Origin: Prosthecobacter debontii
GTDB taxonomy: Bacteria > Verrucomicrobiota > Verrucomicrobiia > Verrucomicrobiales > Verrucomicrobiaceae
Assembly: GCA_945869695.1 (NCBI GenBank)
Contig: CAMBPV010000004.1
Span: forward strand, 1 to 64,000
Direction: 5' to 3'
Length of the DNA stretch: 64,000 nucleotides
Below are positions 9,544 through 21,610 of the stretch, one piece after another. The translations under genes were made by a program, and so were the position numbers. Position 1 is the first letter of the stretch. The number at the start of each line of letters is the position of its first letter. Under the pieces are notes generated by a model that did no database searches, was not told the origin of the DNA, and saw only the letters and a list, made by a program, of their open reading frames with translations.

Positions 9544-11724
9544 ATGATGGCTTCTGCTGCTGGATCCTCTGCTCTCTCCGTTTCTCCGGGTTCGACTCAT
9601 ACCATGGGTTCCAGGATTGAGGCGGATGGCGTGAACTTTGCGGTTTATTCCCGCCACGCCATCGCGATCGACCTCTGTTTGTATGATCCCTCTGCGCCGG
9701 AGCGGGAGACCCACCGCGTGCGGATGTTCCGTGGGGAGGCTGATGTCTGGCACGTGCGGGTGAAAGGTGTGGCAGCAGGCACGCTTTACGGATTCCGGGC
9801 TCACGGTGCCTGGCTGCCAGAAAATGGATTGAGGTTCAATGCCCGAAAGCTTCTTTTGGACCCTTATGCGAAGGCAGTCGTGGGCATTCCAGACTCTCGG
9901 CCCGAGATGCTCGCCGAGCCGAACCCGAATCACCCACCGGGTTCTGTGGACAATGGGACCACTGCGCTGAAGTCGGTGGTGATCTCGGATGAATTCGACT
10001 GGCAGGACGTGCCCCAACCGGAGATTGCGTGGAAAGATGCCGTCTTCTACGAATTGCACGTGAAGGGGTTCACCCAGCTCCATCCCGAGGTGCCGGAGAG
10101 TCTGCGCGGCACCTATGCGGGTCTGTGCCAACCTGTGGTGCTGGAATACTTGAAGCGACTGGGTGTGACGAGCGTGCAACTTCTCCCCGTCCATCAACAC
10201 CTGGACGATTCCTTTCTTCTGAAAAAGGGCCTCACGAATTACTGGGGTTACAACACGCTGGCCTTTTTGGCACCGCACTCTGAATATGCGGCGGCGAAGG
10301 ATCCGGGGGATCAGGTGCGAGAGTTTAAGTCGATGGTGAAGGCGTTTCACCGTGCGGGCATCGAGGTCATCTTAGACGTGGTTTACAATCACACGGCAGA
10401 GGGAGATGAGCGCGGCCCCAGCCTGATGTTCCGCGGTTTGGATAACATGGGCTACTACCGGCACGGTTTTGCCGGGAACCAAATGTTCTACACCAACATC
10501 ACGGGCTGTGGGAACTCGGTGGCCTCGAATAATCCTGCGGCACTCCGCCTTATTCTGGACAGTCTCCGCTATTGGGTCACGGAAATGCACGTGGATGGTT
10601 TTCGCTTTGATTTGGCGGTGACGGTGGCCCGGGACCGCGAGCACTTTCATGCCCTGAGCCCGTTCTTCAATGCGTTGCAGCAGGACCCCATTTTGAGCCG
10701 GGTCAAAATGATCGCTGAGCCCTGGGACTTGGGCCGCGAAGACAGCTATCAGGTGGGTCAGTTCCCCGCACCCTGGCGTGAACTCAACGGCAAATACCGG
10801 GATACCGTGCGACGCTTCTGGCGTGGCGACCCGGGTGTCACCGCCGAGTTTGCGAAGCGAATCTGCGGCAGCGAGGACATCTTCGCCTGGAATGCCAGAC
10901 CTCCGCTGGCCAGTTTGAATTTCATCACCTCCCATGATGGTTTCGCGCTCCGAGACCTTTTTTCCTACGCTCAAAAGCACAACGAGGCCAATGGCGAGGA
11001 GAACCGAGACGGCGACAATGAAAGTCACTCCACAAATTGCGGGGTGGAGGGGGAGACCGACGATCTCACGGTGAACAAAAAACGACGCCAACTGCAGCGG
11101 AGCATGATCGCGACGATGATGTGCTCTCTGGGCGTCCCCTTCATCACCGCCGGCGACGAGCGCGGACGGACCCAGGGAGGCAATAACAACGCCTACTGCC
11201 AGGACAATGAGATCAGCTGGCTGCACTGGAAGGACGGCGATGCGCAGCTCGAAGACTTCGTCCGAAAAATGATTCAGTTCCGCCAGGCGAGGCCCGCCCT
11301 GAAAAGGCCGGTGCACTTTGATGGCAAGCACAATCCTGACACCGACCGCCCCGATGTCGCTTGGCTCAACAGCGACGCGAATACGCTCACTTGGGACCAG
11401 TGGCACGACCCCGAGCGGCGATTCTTTGCGGGCCTCTTTGATGAGCCCGAGAACCGTTGCGCGCCCCTGGATGGTCATGGCGAGGATCACCGCCCCTTTC
11501 TCCTGATCTTTAATGGCGCAGACAAGCCTGAGTCCATGACTCTGCCCTCCAACAAAGGAGAAACGTGGGCCTTAGTCTTCGACACTGGCCTGGAGACCCC
11601 CTTCCCCGTAGCCACACGTCCTCTCTGTGCCGGTCGCACGTATGAAATGTTGCCTCGAAGCGTGGCATGTTTAGTGCTCATCGCGACTCACCCCTCCTCA
11701 CCGACCGACCGCACACATGCGTAA
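9544..11724 (+). CDS. glgX: Glycogen debranching enzyme GlgX (isoamylase-type GH13)
   Basis: GH13 motifs VILDVVYNHTAEG, VDGFRFDLAV, AEPWDLG, NFITSHDG; N-terminal CBM48-like VNFAVYSRHA. Confidence 0.92.
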   Translation: MMASAAGSSALSVSPGSTHTMGSRIEADGVNFAVYSRHAIAIDLCLYDPSAPERETHRVRMFRGEADVWHVRVKGVAAGTLYGFRAHGAWLPENGLRFNARKLLLDPYAKAVVGIPDSRPEMLAEPNPNHPPGSVDNGTTALKSVVISDEFDWQDVPQPEIAWKDAVFYELHVKGFTQLHPEVPESLRGTYAGLCQPVVLEYLKRLGVTSVQLLPVHQHLDDSFLLKKGLTNYWGYNTLAFLAPHSEYAAAKDPGDQVREFKSMVKAFHRAGIEVILDVVYNHTAEGDERGPSLMFRGLDNMGYYRHGFAGNQMFYTNITGCGNSVASNNPAALRLILDSLRYWVTEMHVDGFRFDLAVTVARDREHFHALSPFFNALQQDPILSRVKMIAEPWDLGREDSYQVGQFPAPWRELNGKYRDTVRRFWRGDPGVTAEFAKRICGSEDIFAWNARPPLASLNFITSHDGFALRDLFSYAQKHNEANGEENRDGDNESHSTNCGVEGETDDLTVNKKRRQLQRSMIATMMCSLGVPFITAGDERGRTQGGNNNAYCQDNEISWLHWKDGDAQLEDFVRKMIQFRQARPALKRPVHFDGKHNPDTDRPDVAWLNSDANTLTWDQWHDPERRFFAGLFDEPENRCAPLDGHGEDHRPFLLIFNGADKPESMTLPSNKGETWALVFDTGLETPFPVATRPLCAGRTYEMLPRSVACLVLIATHPSSPTDRTHA

Positions 11725-13126
11725 AACAAAAATTCTCTGCACGCTCGGCCCCGCAACGGAAAGCCCTGAAGTCCTTTCCACTCTGATCTCCAAAGGCGCT
11801 GACATCATCCGCCTGAACATGAGCCATGCCTCCCATGACTGGGTTCGGATGGTCTATCCCCGCGTTCGGGAGGCCTCCTCTGCTTTTAAACGCGAGATCG
11901 CAGTGCTCATGGACCTCACCGGCCCCAGCATCCGCACGGGTGATGTGGAACAGCCGTGGCAGCTTCAGGTGGGTGATACGGTGGAGTTCCGCTGCAAGCC
12001 CGACGTCGCCGCCTCGACGCACTACTCGGTCACCGTGAACTACCCGGACCTCGGGAAGGACCTCAAGGTCGGAGACGTGATCATGGTGGATGGCGGCATG
12101 ATCCAGATCAAGGCCACCGAGATCACCCTGAAGCACGTCATCGGCACCGTGATGACGAAGGGGGAAATGAAATCCCGCCGGCACATCAATCTGCCCGGCG
12201 TGCCCGTGCGTCTGCCTCCCCTGACTCAGAAAGATTATGCTGACCTCGACCTCGGCGTGGAACTCGGCGTTGATTTTTTTGCTCTCAGCTTTGCCCGTGA
12301 GCCCGGACACCTGCAACACCTCCAACTGCTCTTGGAGCAAAAGCAGAGCAAGGCCCGCGTCATCGCCAAGATCGAGAATCAACAGGCGCTCCAGAACATC
12401 GATGCCCTCGTCGAGGCCTCAGGCGGCATCATGATCGCCCGTGGTGATCTCGGCAGCGAGTGTCCGATCGAGGACCTACCCTTGATTCAGCGGCAGATCG
12501 TCGAGCGCTGCTCCTACCACGGCCGGAAGGTCATCGTTGCGACCCAGATGCTCGAGAGCATGATCGAAAACCCCGTGCCCACCCGTGCAGAGGTGACTGA
12601 TATTTTCAATGCCGTCATCGAGCAGGTGGACTGCGTCATGCTCAGCGGAGAAACCAGCGTCGGGCGCTACCCCGACAAGTGCGTCGAGGTGCTCGACACC
12701 GTTATCCGTCGCATCGAGCAGAAGTATCCGTCGGGTCGATTCGCGAGCGATGCCCCTCTCAAAACGAACAAGCACAAGACCGTCAAAGCCGCCATCCTTC
12801 TGGCCAATAGCATCCCGGGCAGCAAGCTTCTTGTCTTCACCATTCGCGGCGTCATGGCCCATCTCCTCGCTCATCAGCGACCTGAATTTGCCCCGATTTT
12901 CGCCTTCACACCGAATCTTCACGTCAGCCGCACTCTCGTCACCGCGCGCGGCGTGAACCCCTTTGTCCTCCAGTTTACCGAAGGCCAGCCCGAGGCCAGC
13001 ATCCGTGAAGCTCTGGACCTCCTCCGCACGGAAGGCCTCATCAAGCCGGGTGATCCTCTCGTGATCCTCAGCGACGCCCTCTACGATGGCGTGAACGTGG
13101 ACGCGATCCTCCTGCGGGAAGCGTAA
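11717..13126 (+). CDS. pyk: Pyruvate kinase
   Basis: KTKILCTLGPATES, RLNMSHASH, MIARGDLGSECP, KVIVATQMLESMIENPVPTRAEVTDIFNAV, MLSGETSVGRYP. Confidence 0.96.
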   Translation: MRKTKILCTLGPATESPEVLSTLISKGADIIRLNMSHASHDWVRMVYPRVREASSAFKREIAVLMDLTGPSIRTGDVEQPWQLQVGDTVEFRCKPDVAASTHYSVTVNYPDLGKDLKVGDVIMVDGGMIQIKATEITLKHVIGTVMTKGEMKSRRHINLPGVPVRLPPLTQKDYADLDLGVELGVDFFALSFAREPGHLQHLQLLLEQKQSKARVIAKIENQQALQNIDALVEASGGIMIARGDLGSECPIEDLPLIQRQIVERCSYHGRKVIVATQMLESMIENPVPTRAEVTDIFNAVIEQVDCVMLSGETSVGRYPDKCVEVLDTVIRRIEQKYPSGRFASDAPLKTNKHKTVKAAILLANSIPGSKLLVFTIRGVMAHLLAHQRPEFAPIFAFTPNLHVSRTLVTARGVNPFVLQFTEGQPEASIREALDLLRTEGLIKPGDPLVILSDALYDGVNVDAILLREA

Positions 13127-13132
13127 GGCTCC

Positions 13133-13870
13133 TCAGCGCAGAATCCGACTCGGCTTCCGACGCAATAGCAAAGCCATACCGGCGGCAAAAATCAGGAAAC
13201 AGCTGCCGGGTTCTGGCACAGAGGCCACCACGGTCTGGATGCTCACGTCCGTCCCTGCCGTGCTGCCATTCAACTCCAGCGTTATGGCACCCACATTGGT
13301 AAAGCTAGCACCCCCCAAGGATCCAGCCGGGGAGAAACTCGTGAAATCCGTGTAGTAATCCGTGAAGGTAAAACTCGGGTCTGCGGCGATGGGCACCGTG
13401 ACCACTGAAAAGCGGTCCGCATCCGTGTAGACCGTGAAAGTGATGCTCGCACCCAAGTCGGAGGCCGAGCGCAGGAAAACACCCGTGTTCACCCCCGATT
13501 GCGTCAGATCCACTCCACCTAAACCCGTGGGATTCAGCACGCTCAAACCGTCCAGACCATCATAAACCAGCCGCAGATTCCCGCTCGTCGACGGGGCCGA
13601 AGCATAGGATAACTGGCTCAGAGCAGATCCCGAGACGTCCATGGCCACCGCGCCGCTGTTTGCCGAGGTCCGCTCGATGAACACATCCCGCTCACCGCCA
13701 ATGGACTCGGAAGTCGTATAGCTGGAAAAAAGGGAGGCTGGACCCGAGGGTGGCCCAGTTACGTTGAGAAAGCTGTAGGTATCAAAGTCATCGATCACCA
13801 CAATCGCCTCCGCCCTCGGGCCTAAGGCCAAGGCAAACAAAAAGCCGAAAAAGAGAGGGTTAAACTTCAC
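13133..13870 (-). CDS. PEP-CTERM sorting domain protein
   Basis: Signal peptide; C-terminal VPEPGSCFLIFAAGMALLLRRKPSR. Confidence 0.88.
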   Translation of the reverse strand: MKFNPLFFGFLFALALGPRAEAIVVIDDFDTYSFLNVTGPPSGPASLFSSYTTSESIGGERDVFIERTSANSGAVAMDVSGSALSQLSYASAPSTSGNLRLVYDGLDGLSVLNPTGLGGVDLTQSGVNTGVFLRSASDLGASITFTVYTDADRFSVVTVPIAADPSFTFTDYYTDFTSFSPAGSLGGASFTNVGAITLELNGSTAGTDVSIQTVVASVPEPGSCFLIFAAGMALLLRRKPSRILR

Positions 13871-14020
13871 AGGGATGACAAATTAGCAGATTATTTGATA
13901 ACTATTGTAAATTTCAATGTTTTCAATGATTTGTCAAGCGGCAGTTCACCCGACCCTAAGACCCCTTCTCGACCCGACTGAGTGCTTGCGCACGGCTCTG
14001 CCTCCACCTTAAGCTGCGAT

Positions 14021-15277
14021 ATGCCTCTACCCCCCATCGAAAGCCCGGTGCTTTTGCAATCCATCGCTATTTCCTTGGGGCTGGGACTGCTGGTAGGCCT
14101 TCAGCGGGAGTGGGAGCATAATCCAGTCGCCGGCATCCGGACCTTCGCCCTCGCTAGTCTTTTCGGGGCCCTCAGCGGAGTCATGGCCCAGGTTCATGGA
14201 GGGTGGGTCATTGCCGCGGCGCTCGTGGCCTTCAGCGCCATGATCGTGCCCGGTTACATCGCTTCATTGAGACAAATCGAGTCCGACCCCGGGCTCACCA
14301 CAGAGATCGCCATGCTCATCACCTTTTCCACCGGAGTGATCGCCGTCATGGGCTACAGCATCGTCGCAATCGTGGTCGCCGCCAGCGTCATGGTGCTTTT
14401 GCAGAGCAAAAAGAGCCTGCACCAGCTCGTGCACGCCATCGGCGAGAACGACCTCCGGGAGATCGCTCGCCTCGTGCTCATCGGTCTGGTCATCCTGCCC
14501 GTCCTACCCAACAAGTCCTACGGCTACGAGGGCGTTCTGAATCCCTTTGCCATCTGGCTCATGGTCGTCTTGATCGTCGGCATCAGCCTCGCGGCTTACC
14601 TGGCCAGCAAGTTCCTGGGGAACGCGCGCGGCATCGCCATCGCAGGTATTTTAGGGGGGCTCATCTCCAGCACCGCCACGACCGCCAGCATCTCCCGCCG
14701 CAGCAAGGAACCCTCCGCTCACGCCTTGCCTTTGGCGGTGATTGCCCTCATCTCATCCGCCGTCGTTTTTGTGCGCGTCATCGCCGAGGTCATGCTCGTC
14801 GGCCCGAAAGTCATACCTCAGATGCTTCCACCCCTTCTAGCGGTCATGGCCGTGGCGGGCCTCATCGCCGCCGTAACCCACCGTTTTGCCATGAAATCCG
14901 TCGGTGCAAAAACGGAGGAATCGCCGCCATCCGAGCTCAAAAGCGCCGTCGTTTTTGGTCTCCTGTACGTGCTGGTTCTGCTGGCCGTTTCCTACGCACG
15001 GAAACACTTTGGAGATGCAGGACTCTACACCGTGGGCGCCATCTCAGGACTCACCGACATGGACGCCATCACGCTCTCGACGGCGAGTCTCGCCAACAAA
15101 GACCAGATCGATCCCTCCACCGCCTGGCGTGTCATCCTGACGGGAGGCATGGCCAATCTCGTTTTCAAATCAGGCTTGGTCCTCGCCATGGGCTCCCGGG
15201 CCTTCATCCGGCCTGTCCTGATTGGATTCGCCATCACCTTTGCCGCCTGTTTAGGCGTCACGCTTCTTTGGCCGTGA
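14021..15277 (+). CDS. MgtC/SapB family membrane protein (DUF4010-type)
   Basis: LGLGLLVGLQREWEHNPVAGIRTFALASLFGALSG; multiple TM segments; SGLTDMDAITLS. Confidence 0.88.
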   Translation: MPLPPIESPVLLQSIAISLGLGLLVGLQREWEHNPVAGIRTFALASLFGALSGVMAQVHGGWVIAAALVAFSAMIVPGYIASLRQIESDPGLTTEIAMLITFSTGVIAVMGYSIVAIVVAASVMVLLQSKKSLHQLVHAIGENDLREIARLVLIGLVILPVLPNKSYGYEGVLNPFAIWLMVVLIVGISLAAYLASKFLGNARGIAIAGILGGLISSTATTASISRRSKEPSAHALPLAVIALISSAVVFVRVIAEVMLVGPKVIPQMLPPLLAVMAVAGLIAAVTHRFAMKSVGAKTEESPPSELKSAVVFGLLYVLVLLAVSYARKHFGDAGLYTVGAISGLTDMDAITLSTASLANKDQIDPSTAWRVILTGGMANLVFKSGLVLAMGSRAFIRPVLIGFAITFAACLGVTLLWP

Positions 15278-15331
15278 TCTGCGGATTCGGCAGTAATTTT
15301 CTCCCCTTCCCCTCGTTACCTTCAACCGCTC

Positions 15332-17821
15332 ATGAATCGCTTTTTTCAGACCCTCACCCCTTTCCTCAGTCTCGCTGCACCGGCCCTCGCCCAATTGGCC
15401 GAGCAAGCCACGCCGGTCGAGAAAATCAAACTGGCCAAAGGCTTCAAGGCTGAGTTGCTCTACTCCGTGCCGAAGGAGCAGCAGGGCTCGTGGGTCGCCA
15501 TGACGCAGGATGACAAAGGCCGACTCATCACCAGTGATCAATACGGCGCTCTCTTCCGCATCACACCCCCTGCACTCGGTGGCAAAAGCAGCGACACTCA
15601 GGTGGAGAAGCTCAGCATTGACTTCGGCCACTGCCAGGGCCTGCTCTATGCCTTCGGTGCGCTCTACGGCATCGTGAACGCCGAGGCCTATCAGGGGCGC
15701 GGCCTCTACCGGTGCAAAGACACCAATGGCGATGACCAATTCGACACCGTCGAACAATTAAAAAGCTTCCCCGGAAAAGCCGGCGAGCACGGACCTCATG
15801 GACTCATCGTCGGCCCCGACGGCAAGTCCATCTACTGCGTGACCGGAAATCAGACACCCGTGCCGCCGATGGACACCAGTCGCGTCCCCCAAAACTGGGC
15901 GGAGGATCAGCTCCAGCCCATGCTCCTCGGCCGCGGCTTCATGCGCGATGTCCTCGCCCCCGGCGGCTGGGTGGCCAAGACCGATCCCGATGGCAAAAAG
16001 TGGGAGCTCATCAACACCGGCACCCGGAACACCTATGACATCGCCTTCAATCGCCACGGCGACCTCTTCGGCTTCGATGCCGACATGGAGTGGGACACCA
16101 ACACCCCTTGGTATCGCCCCACCCGTGTTTGCATGATGCAGAGCGGCGGCGAGTTCGGCTGGCGCACCTGCAGCAAAAAATGGCCCGTCCGCTGGGAAGA
16201 CAGTCTGCCGCCCGTCGTCGATATCGGCCCCGGCTCACCCACTGGCGTCGGTTTTGGCTACGGAGCCAAGTTCCCCGCCAAATACCAGGACGCGCTCTAC
16301 ATCATGGACTGGAGTTACGGGAAACTCTACGCCGTGCACCTCGATCCGAAGGGCGCGGGCTACACCGGCACCGCCGAGGAATTCATGAGCGCCTCTCCCC
16401 TGCCGGTCACCGATCTCGTCATCGGAAATCAGGACGGCGCCATGTATGTCAGCGTCGGCGGTCGGAAGGTTCAGTCCGGTTTGTATCGAGTGACCTACAC
16501 TGGTAAAGAAGCGATCACCGAGAGCACTCTCACTGGCCCCAGTCCGGATGCGGTGATCCGCACGACTCTCGAAGCCTTCCACGGCAAACAAGACCCCAAG
16601 GCCATCGAAGCCGCCTGGCCCCACCTTTCCTCGCCAGATCGCCTCGTCCGCTTTGCCGCGCGCATCGCCATCGAGCACCAGCCCCTCGACTCCTGGAAGG
16701 ACAAGGCGCTGAATGAAAAAGACCCGCGGACCTCTCTGCTCGCCCTCATGGCCCTCATCCGCTGCACGAAGAGCGCCGACCTCCAACCGCAGATCATCGC
16801 CGCGCTCAATCGCATCGACCTCAAGTCCCTCAAGCGCATCTCACGCAACACCTTGATCCGCGACTACTGGCTTACCTTCAGCCGCCACGGCGAGCCCAAT
16901 GACGCGCTCACAAAAAGCATCCTCGACCGCCTCAGCCCCCTCTTCCCCACGGGCGAGACCGGACTCGACCGCGACCTCTGCGAGCTCCTCGTCATGTTGG
17001 GAGACACGACCATCGTCACCCGCGCCGCTGCGCTCGTGAATGACGCCCCCACGCAGGAAGAGCAGATCGACTACGCACGCATCCTCCGCATGGCACGCGA
17101 GGGCTGGACCCCCGAGACCCGCACGAGCTACTTCAAGTGGTTCACCCACGCCGCCAACTACAAAGGCGGTGCCTCCTTCGATCTCTTCCTCGACGAGATC
17201 AAAAAAGACGCTGTCGCCACCCTCTCCGAAGCGGAAAAAATGGCCCTCAAAGACGTGCTCGAAGCCAAGCCCGACCCCAAAGCTCCCAGCTTCACCTCCA
17301 AGCCCATTCAATTTGTCAAAGCCTGGACGCTCGATGAGCTCAGCAAGTCACTCGGCGTCGGCCTCGAGGGGAATCGGAACTTTGCCAACGGACGCAATGC
17401 CTTCGGCGCAGCCACCTGCTTTGCCTGCCACCGCTTCAATCAAGAGGGCGGCACCATCGGTCCCGATCTCACCAGCGTCGCAGGCAAATACAGCCCGCGT
17501 GATCTGCTCGAGCACATCCTCGACCCCAACAAGGAGATCAGTGATCAATACGGCAGCACCGTTTTCACCCTCAAAAATGGCAGCACCGTCAGCGGACGCA
17601 TCGCGAACATGAAAGAGACCACCATGATGGTCTGCACGAACATGATGGACCCGAACAACTTTACCAATGTTGACACCCGTCAGGTGGTGAAGACCGAGGA
17701 AAACAAAGTTAGCATGATGCCCCCCGGCCTCCTCTACATGCTCAAGGAGGACGACATCCTCGACCTCCTCGCTTATCTCCTGAGCAAGGGGAACCCTGAA
17801 GATCCCCTCTTCGTGAAATAA
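15332..17821 (+). CDS. PVC-type haem-binding protein: beta-propeller plus C-terminal cytochrome c domain
   Basis: NAFGAATCFACHRFNQEGGTIGPDLTSVAGKYSPRDLLEHILDPNKEISDQY; propeller-like N-terminal domain. Confidence 0.88.
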   Translation: MNRFFQTLTPFLSLAAPALAQLAEQATPVEKIKLAKGFKAELLYSVPKEQQGSWVAMTQDDKGRLITSDQYGALFRITPPALGGKSSDTQVEKLSIDFGHCQGLLYAFGALYGIVNAEAYQGRGLYRCKDTNGDDQFDTVEQLKSFPGKAGEHGPHGLIVGPDGKSIYCVTGNQTPVPPMDTSRVPQNWAEDQLQPMLLGRGFMRDVLAPGGWVAKTDPDGKKWELINTGTRNTYDIAFNRHGDLFGFDADMEWDTNTPWYRPTRVCMMQSGGEFGWRTCSKKWPVRWEDSLPPVVDIGPGSPTGVGFGYGAKFPAKYQDALYIMDWSYGKLYAVHLDPKGAGYTGTAEEFMSASPLPVTDLVIGNQDGAMYVSVGGRKVQSGLYRVTYTGKEAITESTLTGPSPDAVIRTTLEAFHGKQDPKAIEAAWPHLSSPDRLVRFAARIAIEHQPLDSWKDKALNEKDPRTSLLALMALIRCTKSADLQPQIIAALNRIDLKSLKRISRNTLIRDYWLTFSRHGEPNDALTKSILDRLSPLFPTGETGLDRDLCELLVMLGDTTIVTRAAALVNDAPTQEEQIDYARILRMAREGWTPETRTSYFKWFTHAANYKGGASFDLFLDEIKKDAVATLSEAEKMALKDVLEAKPDPKAPSFTSKPIQFVKAWTLDELSKSLGVGLEGNRNFANGRNAFGAATCFACHRFNQEGGTIGPDLTSVAGKYSPRDLLEHILDPNKEISDQYGSTVFTLKNGSTVSGRIANMKETTMMVCTNMMDPNNFTNVDTRQVVKTEENKVSMMPPGLLYMLKEDDILDLLAYLLSKGNPEDPLFVK

Positions 17822-17832
17822 CGCCTCTCGAC

Positions 17833-18810
17833 CTACAGCCGAGCCCCTCGGGTCTCCGAGGGGTATTCACCAAACAATTCCTGGTAGTAAGCCGAGAACC
17901 GTCCCATGTGGCGGAAGCCACAGTCCCGGGCTATACCCTCGATGGAAAACAGGGTCGCCTCGTTGTTTCGGAGGCGCTCTCGCACGCGGTGCAGCGCTAG
18001 GCAGCGGGCCCAGTGTCCGGGCGTCACACCATAGGCCGCCAGAAAATGAAGCTGAAGACTCCTCTCAGTCACACCCATGGCAGCCGCCAGTAACTTGCCG
18101 TCAAATGGATCCGCCAACTTTGATTTCAGATATCGGTCAGCGTTCCTGAGCATTTCATTCCGGCGGATCCATCTCTTTTCCACGTTCGCGATCGTCCGGC
18201 CCAAAGGAAAGCTCAGCAGTTCCGCGATCATCCCGAGAATCGCCTCCACCATCACTGAGGCATCCGGCCCAGAGCTCATCGAGCGCCCGACCAGCGAGTC
18301 AAAAGTCGCGCGCTTCTCCCGTGGCACCTGATAATCCGAAACACCACCGCTCGGTATCTCCAGTAGATGTCCCAGTCGCTTCAATGCCACGCTTTGCAGC
18401 GCCTCCTCTTCAAATTCGATCGCCACCCATTCGGTTTCTGCACCCGCCCGGTAGTGTAACTCACAGCCAGCGGAATAGAGCTGGATAGAGCTCAGGTTCG
18501 GCTGAAAACCATTCAGCCACACCGGCACTCTCATCGAGCGGATGTACCCGATGCAGATTCGGTCCCGGGGAAAAGCCCCCAGCACCCGAGTCGGGAAACT
18601 GTAGTTACCCACATCCACCGAGAAACTCCCAAGCGCCCACCGGCGATGCCTCACCTCACACGGCGCCTGAGTCAGGATGTGATGATCAAAGCGCGCACCA
18701 CTCACGATTTCCGTCAGTCTCTCCGGGTCAAAACCCATCAATTCGATCGACTGCCGGGTTACCCCCCCAACATTCAAATCAGCTGCTTGGTTAGGCTTCG
18801 GGAGGCCCAT
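17833..18810 (-). CDS. AraC family transcriptional regulator
   Basis: C-terminal HTH: LLAAAMGVTERSLQLHFLAAYGVTPGHWARCLALHRVRERL...IARDCGFRHMGRFSAYYQELFGEYPSETR. Confidence 0.9.
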   Translation of the reverse strand: MGLPKPNQAADLNVGGVTRQSIELMGFDPERLTEIVSGARFDHHILTQAPCEVRHRRWALGSFSVDVGNYSFPTRVLGAFPRDRICIGYIRSMRVPVWLNGFQPNLSSIQLYSAGCELHYRAGAETEWVAIEFEEEALQSVALKRLGHLLEIPSGGVSDYQVPREKRATFDSLVGRSMSSGPDASVMVEAILGMIAELLSFPLGRTIANVEKRWIRRNEMLRNADRYLKSKLADPFDGKLLAAAMGVTERSLQLHFLAAYGVTPGHWARCLALHRVRERLRNNEATLFSIEGIARDCGFRHMGRFSAYYQELFGEYPSETRGARL

Positions 18811-18934
18811 CGTTCCGCAACTATAGAAGAATACCCCAAATCAGGGAAAGTGAATTTTTCGTTTAATGGATAAGACATCACCTTCACACTTCACTCCGAC
18901 TGCGAGTAAGTCCCCGCCTCCAACCAATGTCCCT

Positions 18935-20512
<1,578 letters not shown>

Positions 20513-20526
20513 GCCCACTCACCTTG

Positions 20527-20558
20527 GGGTGTCGTCGGCAACGGCGGCACCCTTTTTT
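20527..20558 (+). terminator. Rho-independent terminator
   Basis: GGGTGTCGTCG-GCAA-CGGCGGCACCC: 11-bp stem (with GU pairs), GNRA-type tetraloop, then TTTTTT. Confidence 0.85.
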
Positions 20559-20598
20559 GTGACCCAGAATCGCAACCCAAGCACCGCGACCCTTCCCC

Positions 20599-21570
20599 AT
20601 GAAAAAGCTCCTCCTCGCCCTGCTCACCCCATCGCTCCTCGCCGCAGATCCGCTCCCCTCGTGGAATGACACCGCGCCCAAGAAGGCCATCACCGCGTTT
20701 GTCGAGAAGGTCACCCAGGAAGGCTCGCCCGATTTCGTCCCGCCCGCGGAACGCATCGCGACTTTCGACAACGACGGCTGCCTCTGGTCCGAGCAGCCCA
20801 TGTATTTTCAGGCCTTCTTCATCTTCGACCGCATCAAGGCCCTCGCGCCGCAGCATCCGGAGTGGAAAGAGAAAGAACCCTTCGCCTCCGTGCTCAAGGG
20901 TGACCTGAAGTCCGCCCTTGCGGGTGGTGAAAAAGCCTTGGTCGGCATGCTCATGGCCACCCACTCTGGCCTGACCACCGAGGAGTTCGAAAAAGCCGTC
21001 ACCGACTGGATCACGACGGCGAAACACCCGAAGACCGGCAAGCTCTTCACCGAGATGGTTTATCAACCGATGCTCGAACTGCTCGCCTACCTCCGCGCCA
21101 ACGGTTTCAAGACCTTCATCGTCTCCGGCGGTGGCATCGAGTTCATGCGCCCGTGGACGGAGCGCGTCTATGGCATCCCGCCTGAGCAAGTCGTCGGCTC
21201 CAGCGTCGGTTTGAAATACGAACTTCGCGATGGCACCCCCGTCATCATGAAGACGCCCGAACTCGTCCACAATGACGACAAAGAAGGCAAGCCCGTCGGC
21301 ATCCAGCGCCACATCGGCCGCCGCCCCATCGCCGCCTTCGGAAATTCCGACGGCGATTTCCAGATGCTCGAATGGACCACCCGTGGCAAAGGCCCTCGCC
21401 TCGGGATGATCATCCACCACACCGACGCCGAGCGCGAGTTCGCCTACGACCGCGAGTCCCACATCGGCAAACTTGACCGAGGGCTCAATGAAGCTCCCGC
21501 GCGCGGATGGACGGTCGTTAGCATGAAGGACGACTGGAAGGCGATCTACCCCAAGTCTCTGGCAGATTGA
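20599..21570 (+). CDS. Secreted HAD family hydrolase
   Basis: Signal peptide; IATFDNDGCLW, FIVSGGGIEFM, AAFGNSDGDFQML. Confidence 0.85.
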   Translation: MKKLLLALLTPSLLAADPLPSWNDTAPKKAITAFVEKVTQEGSPDFVPPAERIATFDNDGCLWSEQPMYFQAFFIFDRIKALAPQHPEWKEKEPFASVLKGDLKSALAGGEKALVGMLMATHSGLTTEEFEKAVTDWITTAKHPKTGKLFTEMVYQPMLELLAYLRANGFKTFIVSGGGIEFMRPWTERVYGIPPEQVVGSSVGLKYELRDGTPVIMKTPELVHNDDKEGKPVGIQRHIGRRPIAAFGNSDGDFQMLEWTTRGKGPRLGMIIHHTDAEREFAYDRESHIGKLDRGLNEAPARGWTVVSMKDDWKAIYPKSLAD

Positions 21571-21610
21571 CACAAAGACCGTATCCTTCGAATCGTTAAC
21601 GTTTTACCTC

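Noticed and set aside
14203-15453. 416-aa + strand ORF
   Set aside because: Out-of-frame shadow of the MgtC-family gene, rich in His/Arg with no recognisable domain.
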